Shown here piece after piece: positions 8,048-17,484 of a stretch of DNA of 64,000 nt. This DNA is from Rhizobium anhuiense. Lineage in GTDB: Bacteria; Pseudomonadota; Alphaproteobacteria; Rhizobiales; Rhizobiaceae. The position numbers and the translations under genes are program-made. The notes under the pieces are model-generated. The model had not been told where the DNA came from, searched no databases, and saw only the letters and a program-made list of their open reading frames with translations. The stretch is taken from NCBI RefSeq assembly GCF_003985145.1, contig NZ_ML133524.1, positions 124,001 to 188,000 of the forward strand. The letters are read 5' to 3'. How positions within the stretch are numbered: position 1 is the first letter of the stretch; each line of letters starts with the position of its first letter.

Positions 8048-9034
8048 ATGAAACACCATGCTTTTGGCCGCATGCCCTTCACCGTCACCAATGTCGGCTT
8101 CGGCGCCTGGCAGATCGGCGGCTCCTGGGGCGATATCAGCGAGGCGGACGGACGCGCCGCCCTGAATGCCGCACTCGATGCCGGCATGACATTCATCGAT
8201 ACGGCTGATGTCTACGGCGACGGCCGCTCGGAAAAAATCATCGCCGACGTGCTGAAGACGCGCGGCGGCGCCCGCCCGATGGTCGCCACCAAGGCCGGCC
8301 GCCGCCTCAACCCGCATGTCGCCGAAGGCTACACCACGGCCAATCTCGAAGGCTTCATCGATCGCAGCCTCAAGAACCTCGTGGTCGACAGCCTCGACCT
8401 CGTGCAACTGCACTGCCCGCCGCGCGAGGTGCTTTACCAACCGGAGGTCTTCGAGAGCCTGGACGCGCTGCAGAAGGCCGGCAAGATCAAGGGTTACGGC
8501 GTCAGCGTCGAAAAGGTCGAGGACGGGTTGAAGGCGATCGAATATCCCGGCGTCGTCAGCATCCAGATCATCTACAACATCTTCCGCCAGCGCCCCGACC
8601 ACCTGTTCTTCCAAGAGGCGCGCCGCAAGAACGTGGCGATCATCGCCCGCGTGCCGCTCGCAAGCGGTCTCCTCTCCGGCAAGATCACCCGAGACACGCA
8701 CTTTGCCAGCGACGACCACCGTAATTTCAATCGTCACGGCGAGGCCTTCGATGTCGGCGAGACCTTCGCCGGCGTGCCCTTCGAGGTCGGCCTGCAGGCG
8801 GTGGAAGAGGTGCGCAAGCTGGTGCCCGCAGGCGCCACGATGGCCGCCTTCGCGCTCCGCTGGATCCTGATGGCTGAAGCCGTCACCGTCGTCATCCCCG
8901 GCGCCCGCAATGCCGAGCAAGCCAGAGCCAACGCCGCCGCCGCCGACCTTGCCCCGCTTTCGGCCGACATCATGGCCGCAACCCGCGAGATCTACGAGCG
9001 GCTGATCGCGCCGCATGTGCATCAGCGCTGGTAG
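8048..9034 (+). CDS. aldo/keto reductase
   Basis: A 328-residue NADPH-dependent oxidoreductase of the aldo/keto reductase superfamily, (beta/alpha)8 fold. Catalytic tetrad visible: Asp in FIDTADVYGDG (about residue 54), Tyr in the same block, Lys in MVATKAGRR (about 84) and His in LVQLHCPP (about 118). The C-terminal IPGARNAEQARANAAAADLAPLS segment is the cofactor-binding end typical of the family. A strong GGGAGG lies 7 bases before the ATG. The substrate is not predictable; relatives are often in sugar or quinone metabolism. Monocistronic. Confidence 0.93.
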   Translation: MKHHAFGRMPFTVTNVGFGAWQIGGSWGDISEADGRAALNAALDAGMTFIDTADVYGDGRSEKIIADVLKTRGGARPMVATKAGRRLNPHVAEGYTTANLEGFIDRSLKNLVVDSLDLVQLHCPPREVLYQPEVFESLDALQKAGKIKGYGVSVEKVEDGLKAIEYPGVVSIQIIYNIFRQRPDHLFFQEARRKNVAIIARVPLASGLLSGKITRDTHFASDDHRNFNRHGEAFDVGETFAGVPFEVGLQAVEEVRKLVPAGATMAAFALRWILMAEAVTVVIPGARNAEQARANAAAADLAPLSADIMAATREIYERLIAPHVHQRW

Positions 9035-9169
9035 GGTTGGAGTGCTGATTCTTTGCTGGGGAGGCCAGATGGCCCCTCATCCGGCTTCCGCCACCTTCTC
9101 CACGCTCGCGGGGTGAAGGGACCATGCCGCAACGCCTCCGTTCCCCGTATACCTCTCGCAGGGCACGTC

Positions 9170-9196
9170 CCCTCTCCCCGTTTTACGGGGAGAGGG
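9170..9196. terminator. 12-base-pair palindrome, bidirectional terminator or dispersed repeat
   Basis: Perfect inverted repeat CCCTCTCCCCGT / ACGGGGAGAGGG with a loop of three T. It lies between two converging genes, 20 bases after the stop of the phytase-like gene and 136 bases after the reductase. It lacks a long T run, and the same GGGGAGAGGG palindrome is common in rhizobial intergenic DNA, so it may be a repeat that doubles as a transcript end. Confidence 0.6.
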
Positions 9197-9215
9197 CTAG
9201 GGCGAGGGGCAGGTT

Positions 9216-11414
9216 TCAGTTTGTCGCATTCAGCTCGACCGGGAAGAACAGTGTCTCGCCGGAGGAGTCGCTGACGCCGTCATTGTCGGTGACCGCGTAG
9301 GGTTTGCCCGAGGCGTCGAAGGTGAAGCCTTCGAGCTTGTCGAGCACATAGCCGTTGGTCGCGGTCTTGAGTTCACCGAGGAAGTCGTGTGCTTCGGTCT
9401 TCTTGACGACCGGCAGTGCACCGCCAAGCTTGGCGGGCTTCAGCTCCGATATCGCGACCTTGTAGAGCTTCTTCAGCCTGGCGGCATCGCCGACCAGGTT
9501 GTCGCGCTCGATGATGTAGACGCTGTCGCCCTGGGCCGAGATTTCCGACAGGCCGACCCAGCCGCTTTCCGTCTTGTCGAGCGGATAGCGCACGGCGCCC
9601 CATTCCTTCCTCTTCGGATTGTAGGAGACGAGCTTGACGAAGCCCTTCTCGTCGTCACCCCACTCGCGCTGCACCGCCATCCAGAGTGTCGTATCGTCAC
9701 CGGTGCCGACAATGGTCACGCCTTCGAAGCCGTAGCGGATTTCGTTGGCGGCAAGCTCCTTCGGCAGGGCGATCTCGGCCTTGATGTCGCCCTTGGCATT
9801 GACGTTATAGAGGGCGTGCGGAACGAGACGTTCACTGTAGCCTTCCGAGGCGAGCCAGAAGGAGCCGTCGGCGGCAGCCGCGATGCCTTCGATGTCGAGC
9901 TTCTGGGCCGGAGCGCCGTCACGCCTGACGACAAGGGCCTCGGTGATGACGGCCGGCTTCTTGCTGGCATCGATCGTGTAGATCGTCGGCTGCGAGCCGA
10001 GAACGCTGTCGCTGACGGCATAGAGCATGCCCGGCTTGCCCGGAACGGCAGCAAGACCCGAAAGAGCTGCAAAGCCGATCGGATTGCCGTCCTTGTCGGC
10101 GGAGACGATCTGCGGATAGGCCTTTTCGCCTTCCGAGCGCTCATAGATCATCACATGCGAGCGCGCACCGCCGTCCTTGCCGAGGTCGAGTTCGTTGGCG
10201 GTCGCAAGCAGATTGCGCGCAGGAATGGCGATCGCGCCTTCCGGCGAAATGCCGGACGGCAGCAACTGGACGAGTTCGGGATCGGCGCCGGTATCCTTAT
10301 AGACGCCGACGACCGAGGCGCGTTCGGCGAGCAGGAAGAAATATTGCTCGTCGCCGAATTTGGCGGCTTCGAGACCTTCGGGCTCGACGCCCTTCGATCC
10401 CGACCGGCTTTCCGGATAGTGGCCGATATGGGCGACAGCGCGTTCGAAGGATGCGCCCGATTCGTAGAGAAGCTTGCCCGTCTTGTCGAAGATGGTGAAA
10501 CCACGCGAGCCGCCCTGGTAGTCGCCTTCATTGGCGACGAGGAGGCGGTTGTCGTCGAGCCACTTCACGGCGTCGGGCTCGCGCAGCACGCCCTTGGATT
10601 CGCCTGAAAATTTCAGGGCGCCGTCACGCTTGGTGTCGATGCCGGTCAGATCGACGCTGCCGGCGGAGAAATGCGTCTTCACCGCGGCCGTATTGGCGTC
10701 GATGATGACAATCTCGTTGTTTTCCTGCAGCGTCAGCGCAATCTCGTTCAACCCGTTGAAGGCGACGAATTCCGGCTCCGGATCCTCCGGGGCGACGCCG
10801 GCAAGGCCGGTCAGCGCCACATGCTTGATGGTGCCGCAATCGACGGTGCCGTTCCTGACCTGGAAAACGACGAGGTCGCCGGCCGGCATCTGCGGGATCT
10901 TGCCGTCATTGACCTCTTCGTCACGCTCGTTTTCGATGGCGATGGCGCCGAGCGTCTTGTCCTTGTTGAGGGCGATCGAATCCGGCTGGCCGCCGAGATC
11001 GCAAGTGCTCTCGATCTTCCTGGTCGCGACATCGACGATCGCGAGACGCCCCGAGGGCTTTGCCTTGCTTTCGGAGGTGTTGACGGCGACGAGCGCCTTG
11101 CCGGCGCTCGAGGTGACCGAGGTCGGCTCACCGTCCATCATGACAGCGCCGCCGGCTTTCGGAGCCTTGGCGTCGGTGATGTCGATGAAGCCGATCGCGC
11201 CGAGCGGGCTGTCGCTATAGATCAGCGTGTTGCCGTCGTCGGTCGCAGTGATGATTTCGGCGGAGCTGACCGACAGCTTGTCCTTGTCATCAGGCAGGTT
11301 CTGGGCGACCGGGAAGGAAGCGATGCGGTTGAAAACTGGTTCGGCCGCGGCCGGAAAGGCGACGGATGCGAGAAGCACGGCAGCAAGCGCTGCCTTGCGC
11401 GATGAAATGGTCAT
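9216..11414 (-). CDS. exported esterase-like/phytase-like beta-propeller protein
   Basis: A 732-residue secreted protein. With the start at 11414 (GGGGGA 5 bases upstream) residues 1-24 are a signal peptide ending AFPAAA-EP. The first half is a WD-like/YVTN beta-propeller (repeated blocks such as AIVDVATRKI and NEIVIIDANTAAV), with the VANEGDYQGG motif of choice-of-anchor/alkaline-phosphatase-like propellers. The second half (from about 430) carries the LDIEGIAAAADGSFWLASEGY block of the esterase-like activity of phytase family, followed by YGFEGVTIVG and LEGFTFDASGKPYAVTDNDG. Role unproved: phosphate scavenging is a guess from the family. Monocistronic. Confidence 0.85.
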   Translation of the reverse strand: MTISSRKAALAAVLLASVAFPAAAEPVFNRIASFPVAQNLPDDKDKLSVSSAEIITATDDGNTLIYSDSPLGAIGFIDITDAKAPKAGGAVMMDGEPTSVTSSAGKALVAVNTSESKAKPSGRLAIVDVATRKIESTCDLGGQPDSIALNKDKTLGAIAIENERDEEVNDGKIPQMPAGDLVVFQVRNGTVDCGTIKHVALTGLAGVAPEDPEPEFVAFNGLNEIALTLQENNEIVIIDANTAAVKTHFSAGSVDLTGIDTKRDGALKFSGESKGVLREPDAVKWLDDNRLLVANEGDYQGGSRGFTIFDKTGKLLYESGASFERAVAHIGHYPESRSGSKGVEPEGLEAAKFGDEQYFFLLAERASVVGVYKDTGADPELVQLLPSGISPEGAIAIPARNLLATANELDLGKDGGARSHVMIYERSEGEKAYPQIVSADKDGNPIGFAALSGLAAVPGKPGMLYAVSDSVLGSQPTIYTIDASKKPAVITEALVVRRDGAPAQKLDIEGIAAAADGSFWLASEGYSERLVPHALYNVNAKGDIKAEIALPKELAANEIRYGFEGVTIVGTGDDTTLWMAVQREWGDDEKGFVKLVSYNPKRKEWGAVRYPLDKTESGWVGLSEISAQGDSVYIIERDNLVGDAARLKKLYKVAISELKPAKLGGALPVVKKTEAHDFLGELKTATNGYVLDKLEGFTFDASGKPYAVTDNDGVSDSSGETLFFPVELNATN

Positions 11415-11509
11415 GAAATCCCCCATGTGTCGAATATTCGAAACATGAGTTTTCTGCGGGAGCGGCATGACAGAGGCATGACAGAGGCGGCATTTTTCGC
11501 CGGATCACC

Positions 11510-12409
11510 TCAGGCGGGTTTGCGCTCCCTGCGCATCTCGTTTCGCATGATGAAAAGCGACGCGGAGAGGATCAGAGCCGCTCCCAACCAGAGATAACCC
11601 GCCGGCGCATAACCGAAGAACAGCCAACCGGCCAGCACGTTCAACGGCAGCTTCAGATCGTCGAAAGGCTGGACATAGGCGGCATCGGCTGCGGCATAGG
11701 CAAGAGTGAGGAAATACTGGGCTGCCGCGGTCAAAAGCCCCGCCAGCAGGAACAGGGCAAGGGTCGCCCCGGTCGGCACGGCAAAGCCTGCCGCGAGCGC
11801 CAGCCCGCCATTGATCGGCGTCAGCAGCACGAGCAGCCAGACGGTGATCGTCTCCGGTCGTTCGATGCCCGTCAGGCTCTTGGTGATCAGCGACGAGGCG
11901 CCCCATAATAGCGCCGAGAGCACGGGCAGGAGAGCCGCCCAGCCAAAACCGTCCGACCAGGGCTGCAGAATGATCATCGCTCCGGTGAAACCGGCCGCGG
12001 TCGCCGCCCAGCGGGCCGGGCCGACGCGCTCGCCAAGGAAAAGCCGGGCGCCCAGAATGATGAAGAAGGGTGAGGTCATCACCAATGCGATCGCCTGCCA
12101 GATCGGCACCGAAGCAAGGCCGGCGATCCAGGCCTCGACGCCGAGCGCGGCAAGTGCGACGCGCGCCAGGTGACGCCAGGGATAGCGCGTGCGCATCGCC
12201 GCAAGGCCGAGCCTGCGAAGGAAGGGCAGCGAGAACAGGAAAGCGAAGCCATATTGCCAGAAGGCGGCCGGGGCCGAGGGGAAGGCAAGCTTCATCGTCA
12301 GCCATTGGGTGACGACGTTGAGAAGCGAAAAAGCAATGCCGGCAAGGACCATCCAGAGGGCGCCGACAACGGCGCGAGACGGCTCTGCGGCTAGGGAAGT
12401 CTGATTCAT
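11510..12409 (-). CDS. ribN: riboflavin transporter RibN (EamA/DMT family)
   Basis: A 299-residue inner-membrane protein with ten predicted helices forming two EamA repeats (about 15-145 and 160-290), as in drug/metabolite transporters. Identification as RibN, the riboflavin importer described in Rhizobium leguminosarum, rests on the family plus the FMN riboswitch directly upstream (12509-12757), a combination that marks riboflavin uptake. The start at 12409 is the family-like one; an ATG at 12418 in the same frame is possible. A GGGCAG/CTGCCC hairpin at 12474-12489 lies between aptamer and start and may belong to the switching part. Expression should fall when FMN is high. Confidence 0.85.
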   Translation of the reverse strand: MNQTSLAAEPSRAVVGALWMVLAGIAFSLLNVVTQWLTMKLAFPSAPAAFWQYGFAFLFSLPFLRRLGLAAMRTRYPWRHLARVALAALGVEAWIAGLASVPIWQAIALVMTSPFFIILGARLFLGERVGPARWAATAAGFTGAMIILQPWSDGFGWAALLPVLSALLWGASSLITKSLTGIERPETITVWLLVLLTPINGGLALAAGFAVPTGATLALFLLAGLLTAAAQYFLTLAYAAADAAYVQPFDDLKLPLNVLAGWLFFGYAPAGYLWLGAALILSASLFIMRNEMRRERKPA

Positions 12410-12508
12410 GTCTCTCATCCGAAACCAGGGACCAACATAAATCAGGACGCATGAGCCACGACCAAGCGACACGGGGCAGACCCCTGCCCTTCGCACAGCC
12501 GACACTCA

Positions 12509-12757
12509 TTCTCTTCCATCCGGACTTTAACCGTCGGCTCCGGAATCGCACCGGATCTGCTGACCCCTCCCCCGCTTCGACATGAGAGAAGGCGCTCGCG
12601 GGCTTGAGCCTACTGGATAATTTCCTTAAATCGGAACCGATTTAAGGGAAAAATTATGCAGCAACTTAAAATGCTACAGCGTCCTTTGCGCGTCTGAAAA
12701 GACGCGCGGCGCTGTAGACCCTTACCGCCGGTGGGGAGTTTCACCCCGCCCTGAGAA
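12509..12757 (-). promoter_or_regulatory. FMN riboswitch (RFN element) with enlarged variable arm
   Basis: Read on the minus strand, the conserved parts of the FMN aptamer are all there: P1 arms TTCTC/GAGAA, the block GGGCGGGGTGAAACTCCCCA followed by CCGGCGGTA, then AGCCCGCGAGCGC, GGTCAGCAGATCCGGTG, ATTCCGGAGCCGACGGTTA and AGTCCGGATGGAAGAGAA. The aptamer is about 250 bases instead of the usual 130-150 because the variable stem between GGCGGT and AGCCCGCGA contains a palindromic repeat (12624-12717). It precedes ribN by about 100 bases and should repress it when FMN binds. Confidence 0.93.
12624..12717. repeat. palindromic repeat embedded in the FMN aptamer
   Basis: Two perfect inverted repeats: CCTTAAATCGG/CCGATTTAAGG (11-base arms, 2-base centre, 12624-12647) and a long hairpin with outer arms CTACAGCG/CGCTGTAG (12674-12717) and inner arms GCGCGTCT/AGACGCGC. 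This combination is familiar from many rhizobial intergenic regions. A degraded relative (TTTGCGCGTCTGAAAT) is at about 45663-45680. Confidence 0.85.
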
Positions 12758-12823
12758 CAGAAATGTCGTAGATCAAAGCCCGCGCGGCGGCAAGATCAAC
12801 CAAAGCAAAAAGGTCCGGCAAAG

Positions 12824-12851
12824 CAAAAGGGGTCCGGCAAGCCGAACCCCC
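12824..12851 (-). terminator. rho-independent terminator after hupB
   Basis: On the minus strand GGGGTTCGGC, loop TT, GCCGGACCCC, then TTTTGC. It lies 52 bases after the hupB stop codon and before the riboswitch, which separates the two transcripts. Confidence 0.75.
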
Positions 12852-12902
12852 TCTCAAATCCTGCACAACCGGTCTCGTTTCCGGTTGGCGGATAATCTCA
12901 GA

Positions 12903-13178
12903 TCAGCCGTTGACGGCATCCTTCAGGCCCTTGCCGGGCGTGAATTTCGGCACGTTGCGAGCCGGAATGTCGACTTCAGCGCCCGTGGACGGGTTACGGC
13001 CCTTCGTTGCAGCGCGATGAGAAACGGTGAAGCTGCCGAAACCCGCGAGGCGGATGTCGCCCTTGTTCTTGAGTTCAGCCTGGACAACGTCGAAAACCGC
13101 GTCAACAGCGGAAGCCGCGTCAGACTTCGTCAGTCCTGCCTTTTCGGCTACTGCGGACACGAGTTCATTCTTGTTCAT
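12903..13178 (-). CDS. hupB: DNA-binding protein HU
   Basis: A 91-residue histone-like protein, full length. It starts MNKNELVSAVAEKAGL and has the signature GFGSFTVSHRAATKGRNPSTG (about 47-67), the DNA-bending arm with the conserved Pro, and the basic C-terminal helix. It binds and bends DNA without strong sequence preference in the nucleoid. It follows lon (about 200 bases downstream of the lon stop, same strand), the usual alphaproteobacterial order, and has its own terminator. Confidence 0.97.
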   Translation of the reverse strand: MNKNELVSAVAEKAGLTKSDAASAVDAVFDVVQAELKNKGDIRLAGFGSFTVSHRAATKGRNPSTGAEVDIPARNVPKFTPGKGLKDAVNG

Positions 13179-13311
13179 GTTTCCACCCCTTTCTAAATGG
13201 TATGAAACGACTCAAATGTAAGCTAGGCGCAGAATAGGTTTCATCAGGCCCGCCGGAAACCCAAAAGCCCTGCAAATCAAGGAAAAGCAAGCGTCTACAT
13301 GACGTTTTCAC

Positions 13312-13342
13312 AAAAAAGGCTGGCGTTTCCGCCAGCCTTTTT
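13312..13342 (-). terminator. rho-independent terminator after lon
   Basis: On the minus strand AAAAAGGCTGGCG, loop GAAA, CGCCAGCC followed by six T. A strong hairpin 43 bases after the lon stop; the A run on the other side makes it able to work in both directions. Confidence 0.9.
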
Positions 13343-13384
13343 GCGTGTTTTGTCCCAATGGGGCATAAATGTGGCACAGGCCAC

Positions 13385-15802
13385 TCAATGCGCTATGGTT
13401 GCGCCCGTCTCATCGAGGCCTTCGACCGTTGCGATGACGGGCGTTTCCACCGTGCCGTCCCATTCGATCGGCTCCGGCCGCCGGATCAGCGCATGCTTGA
13501 TCACCTCGCCCATGCGGGATACCGGGATGATCTCCATGTTGTTCTTCACGTTGTCCGGAATCTCCGCCAAGTCCTTGGCGTTTTCTTCCGGGATCAGCAC
13601 CTTCTTGATGCCGCCGCGAAGCGCTGCGAGCAGCTTTTCCTTGAGACCGCCGATCGGCAGCACACGGCCGCGAAGGGTGATTTCACCGGTCATGGCCACA
13701 TGCCTGCTCACCGGGATACCGGTCATGATCGAGACGATCGCGGTTGCCATGGCGACGCCGGCCGAGGGGCCGTCCTTCGGTGTCGCGCCTTCCGGCACGT
13801 GCACGTGGATGTCGCTCTTGTCGAAGCGCGGCGGCTCGATGCCGAAATCGACGGCGCGCGAGCGGACATAGGAGGCCGCTGCCGAGATCGATTCCTTCAT
13901 GACGTCCTTCAGATTGCCGGTGACCGTCATGCGGCCCTTGCCCGGCATCATCACACCTTCGATGGTCAGCAGCTCGCCGCCGACCTCCGTCCAGGCAAGA
14001 CCGGTCACGACGCCGACCTGATCCTCGCCCTCGGCTTCGCCATGGCGGAAGCGCGGGACGCCCAGATAGTCGGAGATGTTGGCGGCCGTCACGTGAACGG
14101 ACTTCGTCTTGCCCTTGATGATCTCGGTGACCGCCTTGCGGGCGAGCTTCATCAATTCGCGTTCGAAGCTGCGGACACCGGCTTCGCGGGTGTACTGCTG
14201 GCTGATCGCCATCAGGGCGTCGTCGCTGACCGAGAATTCCTCCGGCTGCAACGCATGTTCCTTGATGGCCTTCGGCAGCAGGTGCCGCTTGGCGATCTCG
14301 CGCTTTTCATCCTCGGTGTAGCCGGCGATACGGATGATTTCCATGCGGTCCATCAGGGGTGCTGGAATGTTCAGCGTATTCGCCGTCGTGATGAACATCA
14401 CGTCCGACAGGTCGTATTCGACTTCCAGGTAGTGGTCCATGAAGGTCGAGTTCTGCGCCGGATCGAGCACTTCGAGCAGAGCCGAGGACGGATCACCGCG
14501 GAAGTCCATGCCCATCTTGTCGATCTCGTCGAGCAGGAAGAGCGGGTTGGACTTCTTCGCCTTCTTCATCGACTGAATGACCTTGCCGGGCATCGAGCCG
14601 ATATAGGTGCGGCGGTGACCGCGGATTTCGGCTTCGTCGCGAACGCCGCCGAGTGCCATGCGGACATACTCACGGCCGGTCGCCTTGGCGATCGACTGGG
14701 CGAGCGAGGTCTTGCCGACGCCCGGAGGGCCGACGAGGCACAGGATCGGGCCCTTGATCTTGGTGGCGCGGGCCTGCACGGCCAGATATTCGACGATGCG
14801 CTCCTTGACCTTGTCGAGACCGAAGTGATCGGCTTCGAGGATCTTCTCGGCATTGTTGAGATCGGCCTTGATCTTCGACTTCTTGCCCCACGGAATGCCG
14901 AGCAGCCAGTCCAGATAATTGCGCACGACGGTGGCTTCCGCCGACATCGGGCTCATCTGGCGCAGCTTCTTCAGTTCCGCATCGGCCTTTTCACGGGCTT
15001 CCTTGGACAGCTTGGTCTTGGAGATGCGCTCTTCCAGCTCGCTCATCTCGTCGCGGCCTTCCTCGCCGTCGCCGAGTTCCTTCTGGATCGCCTTCATCTG
15101 CTCGTTAAGATAATATTCGCGCTGGGTCTTCTCCATCTGGCGCTTGACGCGCGAGCGGATACGCTTTTCGACCTGCAGGACCGAGATCTCGCCTTCCATG
15201 AAGCCGAGAGCTTTTTCGAGGCGCTGTTTGACGCTGGTCGTCTCCAGCATCTCCTGCTTCTCGGTGATCTTGATCGACAGATGCGAGGCGACCGTATCGG
15301 CGAGCTTGGAATAGTCGTCGATCTGGCTGGCGGCGCCGACCACTTCGGGCGAAATCTTCTTGTTGAGCTTCACATAGCTTTCGAATTCGGAGACGACCGA
15401 ACGCGACAAGGCTTCCAGTTCGACCGGATCGTCATGCGGCTCCTCGAGCACATGGCCGAGCGCCTCATAGAAATCCTCGCGGCTGGTATAGGTGTCGATC
15501 TCGGCGCGGGCGCGGCCTTCGACCAGAACCTTGACGGTGCCGTCGGGCAGCTTCAGGAGCTGCAACACGTTCGCCACGGTGCCGACATTGTGGATCGCGG
15601 ACGGATCCGGATCGTCGTCACTGGCGTTGATCTGCGTCACCAGCATGATCTGCTTGTCGGAACCCATGACCTCTTCGAGCGCACGGATCGACTTTTCCCG
15701 TCCGACGAACAGCGGCACGATCATATGCGGGAAAACCACGATGTCGCGCAGGGGCAGAACAGGGTAGGCAGTGCTGCTCGCTACAGACGTTTTCTTCGTC
15801 AT
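13385..15802 (-). CDS. lon: ATP-dependent protease La (Lon)
   Basis: An 805-residue cytoplasmic AAA+ serine protease that degrades damaged and short-lived regulatory proteins. Domains in order: N-terminal LON substrate-binding domain (about 10-210), coiled-coil segment, AAA+ module with Walker A GPPGVGKT (about 357-364) and Walker B FLLDEIDK, and the C-terminal protease domain with the catalytic serine in KDGPSAGVA (about 682) and the partner lysine about 40 residues later in [12 protein letters not shown]. All catalytic residues are present and the length is normal. It lies between clpX and hupB on the same strand; an inverted repeat lies in its leader (15870-15887). Confidence 0.98.
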   Translation of the reverse strand: MTKKTSVASSTAYPVLPLRDIVVFPHMIVPLFVGREKSIRALEEVMGSDKQIMLVTQINASDDDPDPSAIHNVGTVANVLQLLKLPDGTVKVLVEGRARAEIDTYTSREDFYEALGHVLEEPHDDPVELEALSRSVVSEFESYVKLNKKISPEVVGAASQIDDYSKLADTVASHLSIKITEKQEMLETTSVKQRLEKALGFMEGEISVLQVEKRIRSRVKRQMEKTQREYYLNEQMKAIQKELGDGEEGRDEMSELEERISKTKLSKEAREKADAELKKLRQMSPMSAEATVVRNYLDWLLGIPWGKKSKIKADLNNAEKILEADHFGLDKVKERIVEYLAVQARATKIKGPILCLVGPPGVGKTSLAQSIAKATGREYVRMALGGVRDEAEIRGHRRTYIGSMPGKVIQSMKKAKKSNPLFLLDEIDKMGMDFRGDPSSALLEVLDPAQNSTFMDHYLEVEYDLSDVMFITTANTLNIPAPLMDRMEIIRIAGYTEDEKREIAKRHLLPKAIKEHALQPEEFSVSDDALMAISQQYTREAGVRSFERELMKLARKAVTEIIKGKTKSVHVTAANISDYLGVPRFRHGEAEGEDQVGVVTGLAWTEVGGELLTIEGVMMPGKGRMTVTGNLKDVMKESISAAASYVRSRAVDFGIEPPRFDKSDIHVHVPEGATPKDGPSAGVAMATAIVSIMTGIPVSRHVAMTGEITLRGRVLPIGGLKEKLLAALRGGIKKVLIPEENAKDLAEIPDNVKNNMEIIPVSRMGEVIKHALIRRPEPIEWDGTVETPVIATVEGLDETGATIAH

Positions 15803-15869
15803 TTTATGTCCTTTCCATCGTCCCGTTACCGGGCTCTCTGCACGGCCGCTTGGGACCGGCCGGCACTCT

Positions 15870-15887
15870 CACTTGTTGCTACAAGTG
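15870..15887. repeat. inverted repeat in the lon leader
   Basis: CACTTGT, spacer TGCT, ACAAGTG: perfect 7-base arms about 70 bases upstream of the lon ATG. It may be an operator or an mRNA hairpin. No T run follows, so a terminator is unlikely. Confidence 0.55.
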
Positions 15888-16152
15888 GAGGTTCTGACTA
15901 CGCTTTTCAAGCCACGCTAACGCCCGCGTTCCCCGGATGTGACGGCTTTGTTACAACGGAACGCCAACACTATGAAGCGCGTGGCTGGACCGGCGCTTAC
16001 CACTTCCGACCCGGCTAAAATACAAACGCCAACAATAGGCTTACGGAATCACCGCATCATTGCCAAGCACTCCCCTTTGCGCAACATCGGCAAAGGCAAT
16101 TCCGGTTCCCACCGGCAAAATACTAACAGCGCCTCGCATGGTTTTTCAAATA

Positions 16153-16179
16153 GAAAGGGGCCTGCCGATGGCAAGCCCC
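16153..16179 (-). terminator. rho-independent terminator after clpX
   Basis: On the minus strand GGGGCTTGCC, loop ATC, GGCAGGCCCC, then TTTCTATTTG. It lies about 28 bases after the clpX stop codon. One A-C mismatch in the stem. Confidence 0.8.
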
Positions 16180-16206
16180 CAAAATAATCATAGGAAAGCA
16201 GCAAGA

Positions 16207-17484
16207 TCACGCCGAAGCGTTGGCCTTTTCTTCCTGACGATCGGCATAGATGTAAAGCGGACGGGCCGAACCGCGCACCACTTCCTCCGAGATGACGACC
16301 TCGCGCACGCCTTCCAGCGTCGGCAGTTCGAACATCGTGTCGAGCAGGATCTTCTCCATGATCGAGCGAAGGCCGCGGGCACCGGTCTTGCGCACGATCG
16401 CCTTGCGGGCGATTTCGCGCAGGGCATCCTCGTGGAAGGTCAGTTCCACGTCTTCCATCTCGAACAGGCGCTGATACTGCTTGATCAGCGCGTTCTTCGG
16501 CTCGGACAGGATCTGGATCAGCGCATCTTCATCGAGATCCTCGAGCGTCGCCAGAACCGGCAGACGGCCGATGAACTCGGGGATGAGGCCAAACTTGACC
16601 AGGTCTTCCGGCTCCAGTTCGCGCAGGACTTCGCCGACGCGGCGGTCGTCCTGGGCCTTGACGGTAGCGCCGAAGCCGATCGAGGTCTTCTCGCCACGGG
16701 CGGAGATGATCTTGTCGAGGCCGGCGAAGGCGCCGCCGCAGATGAACAGGATGTTCGTCGTGTCGACCTGCAGGAATTCCTGCTGCGGGTGCTTGCGGCC
16801 GCCCTGCGGCGGTACGGAAGCGACCGTGCCTTCCATGATCTTCAGCAGCGCCTGCTGCACGCCCTCGCCCGAGACGTCGCGGGTGATCGACGGGTTGTCG
16901 GACTTGCGCGAAATCTTGTCGACTTCGTCGATGTAGACGATGCCGCGCTGCGCACGCTCGACATTGTAGTCGGCAGACTGCAGGAGCTTCAGGATGATGT
17001 TTTCGACGTCCTCGCCGACATAACCGGCCTCGGTCAGCGTCGTCGCATCGGCCATGGTGAAGGGAACGTCGATGATCCGGGCGAGAGTCTGGGCAAGATA
17101 GGTCTTGCCGCAGCCCGTCGGGCCGACGAGCATGATGTTCGACTTCGCCAGCTCGACTTCGCCGTTCTTGGAGGCGTGCGCCAGGCGCTTGTAGTGGTTG
17201 TGCACGGCGACCGACAGGATCTTCTTCGCCTGCCGCTGGCCGATGACATATTCGTCGAGGACCTTGATGATGTCCTGGGGCGTCGGAACGCCGTCGCGGG
17301 ACTTGACCATCGAGGACTTGTTCTCCTCGCGGATGATGTCCATGCACAATTCGACGCATTCATCGCAGATGAAGACGGTCGGTCCGGCAATCAGTTTCCG
17401 GACTTCGTGCTGGCTCTTTCCGCAGAACGAACAATAGAGAGTGTTCTTGGAGTCGCCGCCGTTGCTGCCGCTGACCTTGCTCAT
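16207..17484 (-). CDS. clpX: ATP-dependent Clp protease ATP-binding subunit ClpX
   Basis: A 425-residue AAA+ unfoldase that feeds proteins to ClpP. The N-terminal zinc domain has Cys18, Cys21, Cys40 and Cys43; Walker A is GPTGCGKT at 121-128, Walker B VYIDEVDK at 183-190, and the pore loop GYVGEDVE and the IGF-type ClpP-contact loop region follow. Length and motifs are complete. It is 303 bases downstream of clpP on the same strand and has its own terminator; two neighbouring inverted repeats lie upstream (17658-17703). In alphaproteobacteria ClpXP controls cell-cycle regulators. Confidence 0.98.
   Translation of the reverse strand: MSKVSGSNGGDSKNTLYCSFCGKSQHEVRKLIAGPTVFICDECVELCMDIIREENKSSMVKSRDGVPTPQDIIKVLDEYVIGQRQAKKILSVAVHNHYKRLAHASKNGEVELAKSNIMLVGPTGCGKTYLAQTLARIIDVPFTMADATTLTEAGYVGEDVENIILKLLQSADYNVERAQRGIVYIDEVDKISRKSDNPSITRDVSGEGVQQALLKIMEGTVASVPPQGGRKHPQQEFLQVDTTNILFICGGAFAGLDKIISARGEKTSIGFGATVKAQDDRRVGEVLRELEPEDLVKFGLIPEFIGRLPVLATLEDLDEDALIQILSEPKNALIKQYQRLFEMEDVELTFHEDALREIARKAIVRKTGARGLRSIMEKILLDTMFELPTLEGVREVVISEEVVRGSARPLYIYADRQEEKANASA

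Larger units (their letters stand above)
15803..16206. other. clpX-lon intergenic region
   Basis: A 404-base stretch with no gene. It contains the clpX terminator (16153-16179) at the right end, the lon leader with a perfect inverted repeat (15870-15887) at the left, and must contain the lon promoter. Lon therefore seems to be transcribed separately from clpX. No obvious heat-shock promoter was recognised by eye. Confidence 0.6.

Noticed and set aside
9053..9215. Gene between the aldo/keto reductase and the phytase-like gene
   Set aside because: Only repeat-like GC-rich sequence with a palindrome; the open frame has no start signal.
13358..16018. Very long open frame (886 codons) opposite lon
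   Set aside because: Antisense shadow of lon without any recognisable domain.
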